Source of the DNA: Symbiodinium natans
Lineage: Eukaryota > Sar > Dinophyceae > Suessiales > Symbiodiniaceae
DNA: 64,000 bases
Assembly: GCA_905221605.1 (NCBI GenBank)
Contig: CAJNDS010002142.1
Location: 518,501 to 582,500, forward strand
Reading direction: 5' to 3'
Below are positions 33,759 to 44,364 of this stretch, piece after piece (within the stretch, counting starts at the first letter, position 1; each line of letters starts with the position of its first letter). The translations under genes were made by a program, and so were the position numbers. The notes under the pieces are model-generated. The model searched no databases, had not been told where the DNA came from, and was given only the letters and a program-made list of their open reading frames with translations.

Positions 33759-36092
33759 AAGGGGTTCCGAAACCAGAAACATCTCTCAAATGTTTGGGGC
33801 GGGCATGGGGTGGATGGTACGTGATAGACCCAGGCTCCTGGGGCCCTTGCACCATGATGCACACCAATGCGTTTGTTGGAGCCTGCAGGACTACCAATCC
33901 CTTACTGGGCCGTGTAGGACAGAGTCAGGTAGGTAGCCGATCCCCAATGTACCGTGTTTTTTTTTTACAATTTAAGTATCTCTAGGCCCTGTAGTACACT
34001 TTTATCCCCCTGATACTCGGAAACCTTTCTGGGAATTTGACCCTGCTTTGTGCCATGGACCTTGATGTACGGTTTGAGCCATTCCTGGCTCCTAGTGGCC
34101 TACTGTAGCTTTAGGGTTTAGGGTTTAGGGTTTAGGGTTTAGGATTTAGGGTTTAGGGTTTAGGGTCTAGGGTCTAGGGTCTAGGGTCTAGGGTCTAGGG
34201 TTTAGGGTTCATTCCCTTAAACTCCATAGGGTGACGCTGACCACATGTCTTGCCAGCGGAGTTGATCGGAGGTTACTTGGAGGTTCATGGTACTTCCAAA
34301 CCAGTTATAACTGTTAACCATATTAGGGCACTTAAGGGGCTTATAAGTCTAGCCAGTTATAACTGTACCTGTAACTGTACTTATAACCATATTAGGGCAC
34401 TTAAGGCGCCTATAAGTACAGTACAAGTACTGTTACAATTGGTTAGTAAGTACCATGAACCCTAAACCCTAAACCCTAAACCCTAAACCCTAAACCCTAA
34501 ACCCTAAGTAGCATGAACCTCCAAGTAGGGGGTGTGTGCCAACATGTGCACAGACTGGTTGGCTTTCCCGGTCCTCGACCTGAGTTCTCGGGTTTAGGGT
34601 TTAGGGTCTAGGGTTCAGGGTTTAGGGTTTAGGGTTTAGGGTTTAGTGTTTAGGGTTTAGGGTTTAGGGTTTAGGGGCAAATCTGTACAGCGCAGCACTA
34701 AAGCCCTAAGCCTTAAACTGTAAACTCCGACCGTGAAGCGCGCAACCCTGAGCCCAGAACCAGAGCTCCTTGTTCCCCTACTTCGTCCACTTCCCGAAGT
34801 GAACCAGAAACCCGGCCCTGATGCCGAACCCGAAACCCTCAACCCTAAGCCCTAAACCCTACCCTAAACCCTAAACCCTAAACCCTAAACCCTAAACCCT
34901 AAGCCCTAAACCCTAAACCCTAAACCCTAACCCGAAACCCTAAACCCTAAACCCTGAACCTTTATCCACCCAGCACGCTTGGGGGTGTATCGTTTACGGT
35001 TCAGGGTGCGCAGGGTCAGCCAAGTAGGGCCCAGGTCCTCGGGATTCCGGCCGAACTGCCGTTTCTGGTTCAGACCCTAAACCCTAAACCCTAAACCCTG
35101 AACCCTCAACCCTGAACCCTCAACCCTAAACCCTAAACCCTAAACCCTAAACCCTAAACCCTAAACCCTAAACCCTAAGCCCTAAAGCCCTAAGCCCTAA
35201 ATCATCAACCCGCAGGTGTGCGAACTGTGGATGGAGGTGGAGTTGCTGATGCGGAACAAGGCTTGCTCAAGGTTTAGGGTGTAGGCTTCATGGCTAAGGT
35301 TTTGGCTTTAGGGTTTAGGCTTTAGGGTTTAGGGTTTAGGGTTTAGGGTTTAGGGTTTAGGGTTTAGGGTTTAGGGTTTAGGGTTTAGGGTTTAGGGTTT
35401 AGGGTTTAGGGTTTAGGGGTTCTCCTGCACCTTCCGGCAGGTCGATGTCTTATGCATGACGTCCTTATATGAGTGCACCCTGCGTCCAGGTCTTGTCAAG
35501 AGACCTTTGGAATCCCAAAGCCCAGACTGACTCCGAACCTCGATCCCCAATCCCCATGTTGCAAACTAAGCCCCCAGCCCTCCACTCTGGACACATAAGC
35601 TCTAACCAAGAAGAAGCCCAAACCCTAAACCCCGAAACCCCGAAACCCCGAAACCTCTAACCCTAAACCCCTTAAACCCTAAGCCCTAAACTCCTAAACC
35701 CTGAACCCCTCAGCCCTCTTCGACAGGCGAGCGCCCAGCAGGCGCTGAGTGCTGTGATGTACTTCAAGGAGTTGGCCAAGGCACGCCAAGCGTTTAGGGA
35801 TTCGGGCTCAGGGTTTGCTTATGTCCACAGTATTTAGTTGGTTTTGTTTGTGTTGGGTCCTGAACCCTGCAGCTTGAAGCTTAAACCTTAAGCCCATGGG
35901 AAAATGGGGCTGGACGAAAAGTTATGGGCTCTGTTTGCGGGAACCTCAGCCCAGAAGAACAGCCCTATAAAGCTTGAATCCAAAAAGGAGAGCCCGTACT
36001 GCAACATACTCTCCTCTCAGATGACCCTACAAACTCCTGCCAGGAGACCTCCGTGCGGGCCCAAGCGGTACGCACCCCACTTCACATCTTAG
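33759..36092 (+). CDS. Multi-exon gene (3' part), product unknown
   Basis: Inferred exons: 33759-33816, 34257-34282, 34529-34591, 34758-34798, 34974-35067, 35216-35271 (end uncertain), 35441-35489, 35727-35791, terminal 36044-36092 (TAG). The exon 33759-33816 reads KGFRNQKHLSNVWGGHGVD before a strong GTACGT donor. Later peptides: GVCANMCTDWLAFPVLDLSS, NQSSLFPYFVHFP, SRAQVLGIPAELPFL, VCELWMEVELLMRNK, SAQQALSAVMYFKELAKARQ. Phase-compatible runs: 34257 to 35067, then 35727 to 36092. The intron 34283-34528 is a family E element with a telomere-like array inside its end. A 62-codon ATG frame at 35904-36092 ends at the same stop and is an alternative. It may continue the gene at 28362. Function unknown. 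Confidence 0.45.
34276..34527. mobile_element. Family E element with a CCCTAAA array inserted in its terminal repeat
   Basis: Left end ACTTGGAGGTTCATGGTAC. Toward the right TAAGTACCATGAACC is interrupted by about seven CCCTAAA units, then CATGAACCTCCAAGTAGG completes the end. It also contains an internal near-duplicate (CCATATTAGGGCACTTAAGG twice). Used as an intron: GTTCATGG...AAGTAG. Confidence 0.7.
35281..35416. repeat. TTTAGGG array (intron)
   Basis: More than a dozen near-perfect TTTAGGG units after the exon ending near 35271. Confidence 0.85.
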
Positions 36093-36690
36093 AACCCTGA
36101 ACCCTAATCCTTGAAACCCTAACCCTAGGCCCTAAGCGTTGAACCCTAAGCCCTAAACCCTAAACCCTAAACCCTAAACCCTAAACCCTAAACCCTAAAC
36201 CCTAAGCCTCAACCCCCAAATCTTTAACCCTGAACCCTAATCCTTGAAGCCCTCAGCCCAGGCCTTAAGCCTTGAACCCTAACCCTAAGCCTCAACCCCT
36301 AAACCCTGAACCCTGATCCTTGAGAACTAAACCGTAGGCCCTAAGAAGCCTTGAACCCAAAACCCCTAAGCCTCATCCTTGAAACCCTGACCCTAGGTAG
36401 GCCCTAAGCATGAAAACAACACCCAAAACCCTAAACCCTAAGTCTCAACCCCTAAAACTAAACCCCTGAACCCTAATCCTTGAAACCCTAAGCCTGGGCC
36501 CTGAGCCTTGAACCCTACGCCCAAAACCCTAAACCCTAAGCCTCGACCCCTAAACCTGAAACCCTGAACCCTAATCCTTGAAACCCTAACCCTAGGCCCT
36601 GAGCCTTGAACCCTATGCCCAAAACCCTAAACCGCAAGCCTCAACCCCTAAACCTGAAACCCTGAACCCTAATCCTCGGAACCCTAACCT
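36075..36690. repeat. Degenerate CCCTAAA array with a higher-order unit
   Basis: CCCTAAA and variants arranged in repeating phrases such as CCTTGAACCCTAGGCCCTAAG, AATCCTTGAAACCC and AAGCCTCAACCCCTAAAC, so the variants were amplified as longer units. Confidence 0.8.
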
Positions 36691-36706
36691 CAGTACTGCG
36701 TTGCAG

Positions 36707-37697
36707 AACGCAGTGCCGGTTTATTTGGAGGCTGCGTCTGGAATCGGCTTCTCCTCGAACGATGAAGGAGTCAAGAGAGTGCTTGATGACTTCGACAAGA
36801 TGCGTGCCATGAGCCAAGGAGGCGTCCTGGTTACCTCTGACGTGACGGGCATGGACTTCTCCCTTGGTGGCCTCGCTTTGGCTGCGTGCTGTTACGCGAC
36901 ACTGTGCAAGTCTGAGGCCAACGAGCAATTCGACCGCACTGCGATGGCGTATGCCTACGCAGAGGCAGCTCCGATGTACCCACACTATACCGCCAGGCTG
37001 GCCACGGAACCTGCCAGACCGGCGCTCACGAGCGACGTCGACAGCCAAGGCCGCGCGATTGACACCATCTTGAAGGAAGGTGTCATTATTGACGGCGTTA
37101 GGCGCCCCCTTGATCCCAATTGGAAGAGTCCATTGGTTGAGCGCGATGTCAAGGTCTCGATAAGACTCCTTTCTTGTTCTCCAGCATCCAATTAAGGCAT
37201 AAGCCAATGTAGACCTAGAGTCCCCAGCTCCCTGGAGCACCCTAAGCCTCCAAGGCGTTTAGGGCTTAGGGTTTAGGGTTTCGAGTTTCGGGTTTAAGGT
37301 TTAGGGTTTAGGGTTTCGGCGAGGGGGCAGACGATTTTTGGTAGCCCAGTGGTATCCTTTGCCCTTTTTTTGGATCAAGGTTCCCTTGTAAAGTAACCAC
37401 CCCCCCCCCCCCTCCAAAGAAAACCGAAAGTGCCCTTATTGTAATATTGATACTGGGCCACCAGGCCTAAACCCCAAAGCCTAACGCGCAGGCCTAAACC
37501 CGAAACCCCAAGTCTCCAAACCCTAAAGCCCTAAACCCTCAACCCCGAAACCCCAAACCCTAAGCCCCCGAACCCTAAAACCCTAAACCCTACAAAAAGC
37601 ACGTGGCCCTGCCCAGGCCAGCGCAGCAAAGGCAACGGAGGAGACATCGGAGCCGCCGAAGCAGAATGACGCGCCGACTTACGCAGCTGGGCTTTAG
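36707..37697 (+). CDS. Long exon resembling part of a positive-strand RNA virus polymerase, plus a terminal exon
   Basis: Exon 36707-37153 (149 codons, phase 0 to 0) follows CGTTGCAG and precedes GTCTCGATAAG. It contains FDKMRAMSQGGVLVTSDVTG followed by MDFSL; the SDVTGMDFS part has the D-x4-D spacing and local sequence of motif A in sobemovirus-like polymerases, with Asp residues that would bind metal. I see no motif B (G-x3-T) or GDD, so only a fragment is present. The rest (TARLATEPARPALTSDV...) is not recognised. Terminal exon 37617-37697 reads KATEETSEPPKQNDAPTY and ends with TAG; it joins in phase across an intron with a TTTAGGG start and a CCCTAAA end. Possibly an endogenised viral fragment retained as an exon; other explanations remain open. 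Confidence 0.4.
37341..37466. mobile_element. Inverted-repeat element, family G (intronic)
   Basis: GGTAGCCCAGTGGTATCC at the left, ATATTGATACTGGGCCACC at the right; contains a C run. Lies between exons 36707-37153 and 37617-37697. Confidence 0.65.
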
Positions 37698-37912
37698 GGT
37701 TAAGGGTTTAGGGTTCAGGGTTTAGGGTTTAGGGTCTAGGGTTTAGGGTTTAGGGTTTGGGGTTTAGGGTTTAGGGTTCAGGGTTTAGGGTTTGGGGTGT
37801 AGGGTTCAGGGTTTAGGGTTTAGGGTTCAGGTTTCAGGGTTTAGGGTTTAGGGTTCAGGGTTTAGGGTTTAGGGTGTAGGGTTTGGGGTGTAGGCTTTAG
37901 GGCTATTTGCTT

Positions 37913-38012
37913 CAGAACCCCTCCAACCAATAAAATCATATACAGCCTGCTGAAGAAGGTAATCTAGGGAATATAGTTCTTCAATTTTTGGGGGTTCTTC
38001 GGCAAATGGTAG
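37913..38012. mobile_element. Inverted-repeat element, family C
   Basis: CTATTTGCTTCAGAACCCC at the left, GGGGTTCTTCGGCAAATGGTAG at the right. Confidence 0.65.
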
Positions 38013-38395
38013 TCTAGGGTTGAGGGTTCAGGGAAGAGGTTCAAAGTTCAGGGTTTCGGGGTTAGGGGTTCAGGAACCCTAAGCCCTAAACCCTAAACCC
38101 TTCAAGGTTCTGGGGTTTTGGGCCTTAGTGGATGCGACGCAGGGTTGCGGGTTGCGGGGACTGGCGCTTCGGTTCCGGGTGTTCGGTTCGGTTTTGACAT
38201 GTTGGGTTTAGGGTCCAGGGTTTCCTTGGCAGGCATTCCTAAATCCCCAAACCCTAAGCCCTAAGCAATGAAGCCTAAACTCTAAACCCTAACCCTAGAC
38301 CCTAAACCCTGAACCCTAAACCCTAAACCCCAAACCCTGGGTCCCCCCCATATTCTGGCACTTGGGGTTAAAGTTGAAACCCGAAAGCCCACAAG

Positions 38396-39070
38396 GAGTC
38401 AGTTCGCGAAGTCGTGGGCCTGCTCCAGAAGGTCACTGATGGTTGGGAGCAGCATGCCCGGAATTTGGGCTCGTGGCTCATCTGCATGAGTCTGACTTAA
38501 AACGCCAGACCCTAATCCAGGGCCCGGATGGGAGTCGCCATTGTTTTCGGTATTTTCGGGTTCCAGCTTTATAGTATATGTTTTTTCCAATTTGTTTTTT
38601 CAATTTGTTTTTTTCCAGGGGAGCCTTCGGTCTCCGAACTGTTGGAGATGCCAAGAAATGCGGTTTAGGTTTTAGGGTTTAGGGTTTAGGGTTTAAGGTT
38701 TAGGGTTGCTTCCTCACAGGGAGCTGCCGGAAAACCACTCACCGAAAACGGCAACGGAAAACAAACGATGCAAGCGACACCAGAAAACAAGAGCAAACGA
38801 CAAATGCGGCCAGCAGTGACAAAGCGCCCGGCTACTAGTCTCGACATCGGTCGGTCGTTCCTAGTTTTTTCTACATCTTCACCCGAACCCCTATCTCTTA
38901 CATCCAACAAGAACAGTGTTAGGCAACAGTACAATCATTGGTGGGGGCCGGGAATTGTTTTGCTTAAGCCTAAGCCCCGGTTCCGCAATCCCCCGCTGTT
39001 GCGGCGCAGGGTTAAGGGTTGCAAACGGCGCTGCTACCGAACGGTGTCTGGTCGGATAGACCCAACCTGA
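38396..39070 (+). CDS. 3' part of a gene, product unknown
   Basis: Exons 38396-38441, 38619-38662 and 38720-39070 join in phase (one base out, two in; then 0/0). The first reads ESVREVVGLLQKVTD before GTTGGGA, the second EPSVSELLEMPRNA before GTTTAGG. The third is a long terminal exon of 116 codons ending at TGA 39068-39070, starting GAAGKPLTENGNGKQTMQ and then Ser/Thr-, Lys- and Arg-rich, with a basic end (RRRVKGCKRRCYRT). The amino half may be helical; the tail looks disordered. The 38396 exon alternatively remains open to TAA at 38498. Upstream exons not identified; family not recognised. The next gene's ATG lies one base after the stop. Confidence 0.5.
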
Positions 39071-39071
39071 A

Positions 39072-39942
39072 ATGGTGGCCCCGGGCACCGATCGCATGTG
39101 TTTAGGGCTTAGGGTTTCGCAGAGTTGCAGATACTTTGGGCACCTTCCTATAAATCCCAGACCCTATTGGCCCTTCTCGATTTTTCTCGTAGCCACCGCT
39201 TCAGGGCAGAAGAGACCCCAGCTCAAGATGGCTCTGACAGCAAGGCATCTCTGGTTGCAGAAGGGTTGAAGCCCTAGGACCCTTCGATGCCTGGTTGCCT
39301 TTTTTTTCCATTTGAAGGGTTCAGGGTTGGGGGGTAAGGATTAGGATCCTATGTCAACCCCAAGAAGCAAAGCATGACATGCTTTGTTCATTCTTATTGG
39401 GCAACCTAGAGCCCTTCTCCGACCCATGCATACTCGTATCTTGAGGAAGGGGAGGTTCTGCAACCTGCTTAGAGAACTTGGCAACTTTTCATGCCGACAT
39501 GGGGAACTGAGAAGGGTGTTGAGGTGTCAACTGCTTTTGATGTCGAAAGCCTGTCCTCGGTTTTCAGGCCTCCGATCCGAAGAAAGACCTGCAGTCGAGC
39601 AGACAGACCGCAGTTGGGAGCAAGAGCGACGGTGCCTCAGAGGCCTCGGCGACCGCAGCTGCCTCGACCCTGTCGGATGCGGCTATCAAGCAGCTTCCAC
39701 CTGAAGCATCCGCCTTTGCCAAGGCAGCTGCGGGCAATCCAATTGTGGAGCAGCAGCTGCGCAAATGGGTTACGCAGCAGACCTTATCTTCCGCCGCTTC
39801 GGTTGGTGGACAAGCAGAGCAAGTGGAGCAAGGAACGGGCGCGAGCAAAGCTGAGCCGGCTGTACAGACAGCAGCCGCGAGGAACGGAGATGGGACTACC
39901 CCAGTGTTGTCAGTGAGCCCTCCTGCGTCACTTCGTAGCTGA
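39072..39942 (+). CDS. Apparently complete four-exon gene, Ala/Gln-rich protein of 188 aa
   Basis: Exons 39072-39097, 39205-39264, 39410-39515 and 39568-39942 give 189 codons including TGA with every phase consistent. The ATG at 39072 sits in GAAATGGTGG with an in-frame stop upstream. Intron 1 starts GTGTTTAGGG and ends in a long pyrimidine tract with CAG; intron 3 is 52 bp, GTGTTGAGG...TTTTCAG. The protein begins MVAPGTDRM, continues AEETPAQDGSDSKASLVAEG, then a basic segment (LLRKGR-like, RFCNLLRELGNFSCRHGE), then an Ala/Ser/Gln-rich C-terminal half containing PIVEQQLRKWVTQQTLSSAA, which may form helix. No signal peptide or membrane segment seen. Function unknown. The 39491 plus and 39564 minus frames over the last exon are shadows. 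Confidence 0.6.
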
Positions 39943-40024
39943 GTGAGCACGCTTTACACCTGTTTTGAGATACGGTAATCCACTATAGAACTGAAAGTGT
40001 ACACTTTCGGGGCCTATGAACTGA

Positions 40025-40793
<769 letters not shown>

Positions 40794-40806
40794 TTCTTTA
40801 CACTGG

Positions 40807-41040
40807 CCTCTAGGGTATCTAGGGTATCTAGGGTACCTAGGGTATCTAGGGCATCTACTAGGGTATCTAGGTAGGTTTTCTAGGGTTTAGGGTTTAGGGT
40901 ATCTAGGGTATCTAGGGTATCTAGGGTATCTAGGGTATCTAGGGTATCTAGGGTATCTAGGGTATCTAGGGTATCTAGGGTCTCTAGGGTCTCTAGGGTC
41001 TCTAGGGTCTCTAGGGTGTCTAGGGTGTCTCGGGTCTCTA
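40807..41040. repeat. Variant array: GTATCTAGG and GTCTCTAGG nonamers
   Basis: About 20 tandem units of TATCTAGGG-like nonamers shading into TCTCTAGGG and TGTCTAGGG, with one TTTAGGG doublet inside (40883-40898). Unit length differs from the heptamer elsewhere. Confidence 0.9.
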
Positions 41041-41072
41041 GATTTGAGCAGCTTAACGCAAGTTGCCACAAG

Positions 41073-43915
41073 ATGGACACATATCCGCCTGCCTCTGCAG
41101 CGCCTCAGCCCTACCAGCAACCCAGAGAGCTCCAAAAACCGCTTAGCCAAGGAAGAGACCTTAAACTTCATAGGGATGCTTAAAGTATGATTTAAGTGAT
41201 TTAAGGTCGATTCCTTGATGAAGGGGTACGGGGCTCTTCTTCGGCGAACCAAGGTACCTTAAACTATACGGAGATCATTGAAGTATGATTCAAGATATCA
41301 AGTCCTTAACTCAGGGGTATGTGGGCCTTTTGGGGAACCACCTTAAACCATGCAGGAATCTTTGAAGTCTGAATTTAAGGTATTCAGGGGAATGTGGGCA
41401 TTTTCCTGAACCAGCTTAAACGCTATAGGAACCCTTATTGGTAGATTCCTTGAGTTAGGAGGTATTTGGGCTCTTTGTGGAACCACCTTAAACTATATAG
41501 GAATCCTTAAAGTAAACTTCGGAGGTGTTTTGGCCCTTTGGGGAGCCGAGGTCAGGCTCCTGGAGACCTAAACCCTAAACCCTAAACCCTAAACCCTAAA
41601 CCCTAAACCCTAAACCCTAAACCCTAAACCCTAAACCCTAAACCCTAAACCCTAAACCCTAAACCCTAAACCCTAAACCCTAAACCCTAAACCCTAAACC
41701 CTAAACCCTAAACCCTAAACCCTAGACCCTAAACCCTAAACCCTAAACCCTAAACCGAGGTCAGGCTCCTGGAGACTTACAGCCAGAGCCTCGCGCCGAT
41801 CTTCCCGAGCGTCCCCAGGGTGCCAAGCCCAAGCCCAAGGAGCGCGTCGAAGTCAGCCGAGTACCTTGGCTGGGGTGTAGGGTTTAGGGTTTAGGGTTTA
41901 GGGTTTAGGGTTTAGGGTGTAGGGTGTAGGGTGTAGGGTGTAGGGTGTAGGGTGTAGGGTTTAGGTTTAGGGTTTAAGGTTTAGGGTTTAGGGTTTAGGG
42001 TTTAGGGCTAGGACCCAGACTAGGCCCTTCTACCCTTTGTTAGGGGGCTTTGTTTCCCATCCCTTTAAACAAAAAAAAGGGTGCCGTTTGTTTTTTTTCC
42101 TAGGTTTCTCTTGGGTACCAAGTTCGAAGGGTAGTTACATGGTGCCTTGGTATGGTCCTTTACCTTCGTTAAAGGGTTCTGAACAATGGACCCTTGGGTT
42201 CTATAGGGTATATAAGGGGTCCCCACTCTTAGACTAGTTGGGGACCAGATTAAGCTTTTTGGATTCCCCCATGTACCCCATGACCGTACACTTAGGCCAT
42301 CTAAGTCTAAGTCCCGAGCGTGCACTACAAAATCTCGACGAGGGGCTCATCGATCTAGACCTTGTTCATGAGGTTTAGGGTTTAGGGTTTAGGGTTTAGG
42401 GTTTAGGGTTTAGGGTTTAGGGTTTAGGGTTTAGGGTTTAGGGTTTAGGGTTTAGGGTTTAGGGTTTAGGGTTCGTTCATCTTGGTAACCCAAGGTGGAG
42501 GTGCTGGTACGCCACGGCACGCGGGCCGGCGAGGCCCTGATATCCGTACCCTCCAACGCGACGATGATGCAGGTCAAGCAACTAGGCCCTTGGGATAATC
42601 TGTTTGTTTTCACTTCTTGGGTTAAACAGGATGTATGATTTCCGTTGTTTGGGTGAACAGGACTATATACTCTTCTTAAGTTTAAGAGATTTTTATGTTC
42701 CCTTCTTGAGAGCTTGCCACGAATATATGTAGGGCTGACCATCCCAGGCAAGCCTTGGTACGCCTCGTGGGCCGCACTGCGGATGCCATCCAGCGCATGC
42801 AGCTCGTGGAGAGGACTGGAAACACCTTCAAGCAGTTTGCAGATGAGGAGCCTCTGGGTACCTTAGGGGCACTTGGAAAATATTTTTAGTTTTTGTTGCT
42901 ATAATCCCTAGGTTTAGGGTTTAGGGTTTAGGGTTTAGGGTTTAGGGTTTAGGGTTTAGGGTTTAGGGTTTAGGGTTTAGGGTTTAGGGTTTAGGGTTTA
43001 GGGTTTAGGGTTTAGGGTGCCAAGTTCAGCATAGGTACCCGGAGGGAGCTCTTGGTACTGGGCCTCGGGCTTCCCGAAGCCAAGGAGAAGGACTCCGAGA
43101 ACCCTCAGGTCAACCTCTCCTACGCCACAGTTCCCTAGCCAATTGTTGAAGTTTTAAACCTTTTTGGGGGTAGGAACAATAAGGTTTAGCCTTTTTTCCT
43201 TATTTAATAGAAAACGCCACAGTTCCGAGCCGATAGTTGAAGCTTCTTTTTTTAAAGACTTGTTGGGTTTCCTTATTTAGTAGGAACAAGAAGGTTTAAC
43301 CTTTTTTTCCTTATTGAGTAGGAACAAGAAAGTTTAACCTTTTTCTTATTGAGTAGCAACAAGAAAGTGTTATCCTTTTTTCCCCCTTGGTTACTGGAGA
43401 AGTAAGGTTCCCGTGAGCGTGCACAACGTCCTCACGGCCGAGGCCGTGACGCTGATGCTGCCAGAGGTGGCCACAATGAAGCAGGTGGGGGCCTAGGGTT
43501 TAGGGTTTAGGGATTTGGGGGGTTTACGATGTCAGGGGTACCTTATGGGGTCCTTTTTCTAAGGGTATCCTACTCTTTGGGGGGCAAAAGGCCCCTTATT
43601 CGCGGATAAACCCCCAGGTCAGGGCCGCACTGAAGCAGGCCGGGGGCCCAGAGTATGCCAAGCTCCTGGATGCCGGCGCCGCGCTCTACATGCTCGGCGA
43701 AGACCAGGTCCCCTTGCCCGATGAGGAGCCCCTAAGAGGGCGCTGGCACCTCATGCTCGGGAGCGACCGAGCGAACCTGCAGTCAGACTCCTTGAAAGCG
43801 GTGATGGCAGGGCTTAGGGCGGTTTAGGACTTGGAGGGGAACCCGGGGCATGTCCTCGCAGGGTACTCCACGTAAATCCCTTGAGGCTGCTAAGGACACG
43901 AGGGCCGATGATTAG
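41073..43915 (+). CDS. Protein with two related, possibly ubiquitin-like, units
   Basis: Likely start ATG 41073 ([20 protein letters not shown]), acceptor-like TTGAGCAG upstream. Exons: 41073-about 41139, 41760-41874, 42296-42372, 42495-42577, 42748-42857, 43035-43129, 43407-43484, 43618-43800, terminal 43862-43915 (TAG). From 41760 onward all phases agree; the first join is unresolved. Unit 1: [20 protein letters not shown] ... [10 protein letters not shown] ... [15 protein letters not shown]. Unit 2: [20 protein letters not shown] ... [10 protein letters not shown] ... [14 protein letters not shown]. The order (short beta-like strand, second strand, ATM, helix, DEEPL, hydrophobic strand) recalls ubiquitin-like folds; I infer a tandem duplication of one domain. 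The 41760 exon is Pro/Ser-rich, and 42296-42372 reads [19 protein letters not shown]. Cytosolic; exact function unknown. Confidence 0.6.
41160..41545. repeat. Degenerate tandem repeat, about 65-97 bp units
   Basis: Five units, each starting CTTAAAC(T/C)AT... and ending near GGGGAACCACC, shortening along the array. Lies in the first intron of the 41073 gene. A reverse-oriented relative with GTATGGTTTAAGGT occurs at about 54690-54870. Confidence 0.75.
41546..41776. repeat. CCCTAAA array flanked by a 22 bp direct repeat
   Basis: CCGAGGTCAGGCTCCTGGAGAC occurs at 41546-41567 and 41755-41776. Between them are about 26 CCCTAAA units. The right copy begins the exon at 41760 (acceptor CCGAG before GTCAGG), and the left copy contains the same AG/GT. 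Confidence 0.95.
42005..42295. mobile_element. Element family H (intronic)
   Basis: Shares CCCTTCT...TTTCTCTTGGGTACC/TCTAGG, AAGGGTAGTTACATGGT, TTAAAGGGTTCTG and CCCTTGGGTT with 63622-63859. Ends at CACTTAG before exon 42296. Confidence 0.6.
42373..42474. repeat. TTTAGGG array (intron)
   Basis: About 14 perfect units starting as the GTTTAGGG donor directly after exon 42296-42372. Confidence 0.9.
42911..43017. repeat. TTTAGGG array (intron)
   Basis: About 15 perfect units in the intron between exons 42748-42857 and 43035-43129. The intron is bounded by GGTACC at both junctions. Confidence 0.9.
43130..43406. mobile_element. Family I element forming an intron with GTTCCC duplication
   Basis: GTTCCC at 43130-43135 and 43407-43412 flank sequence running TAGCCAATTGTTGAAG...GGTTACTGGAGAAGTAAG. 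The left GTTCCC supplies the donor and AAG the acceptor. Internally, GTAGGAACAAGAAGGTTTAACC-like phrases are tandemly repeated. Confidence 0.65.
43511..43617. mobile_element. Family A element forming part of an intron
   Basis: GGGGGGTTTACGATGTCAGGGG at the left, CGCGGATAAACCCCC at the right, followed at once by AG and the exon at 43618. Confidence 0.7.
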
Positions 43916-44056
43916 ATTATCAACTTGAGGTGTGTGTGTGTGTGTGTGTGCGAGCTTAGACTGCACTTGTGAGCAGGCAGTGGTCAACCGGCAGGAGCTT
44001 TCAATTCATGATCTTTATGAAACCCTCTGTTTGCGACACTCCCCGCACTCTCACAG

Positions 44057-44259
44057 GCTCAATCTGCATCCGCACATGGGTCAGCAGCAGCATGTCTTCT
44101 GCCACACGGCGCATGGGCCCGAGAGTGTCCACAATACTTTAGTACAGAGGCTAGAGACTTCTTCCCCACGCTGAAGGCTCCAAGAGCCTGGAAAAGGATT
44201 CCTGGAACGCGAGCCCATCGAATCGCGGAGTCTGGCAACATGCTTCTTCATCTCGAAGG
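44057..44259 (+). CDS. Exon island of 67 codons, product unknown
   Basis: Acceptor CTCTCACAG, donor GTTTAGGG. The frame stays open throughout: AQSASAHGSAAACLLPHG, then EARDFFPTLKAPRAWKRIPG, then AHRIAESGNMLLHLE; two bases remain at the end. Basic, Ala-rich start. No start codon or partner exon identified. Opposite-strand and other-frame ORFs here (43932-44174, 44059-44241) are less protein-like across the splice boundaries. Confidence 0.4.
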
Positions 44260-44364
44260 GTTTAGGGTTTAGGGTTCAGGGTTTAGGGTTTAGGGTTTAG
44301 GGTTTAGGGTTTAGGGTTCAGGGTTTAGGGTTTAGGGCTCCTTCTTGGGGGCTTCTGAGAGCTC

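Noticed and set aside
39564-39950. 128-codon minus-strand frame
   Set aside because: Shadow of the Ala-rich plus-strand exon 39568-39942, which fits a complete gene model.
41160-41545. CRISPR-like array
   Set aside because: Units vary in length and sequence without fixed spacers, and the setting is eukaryotic; it is a degenerate tandem repeat.
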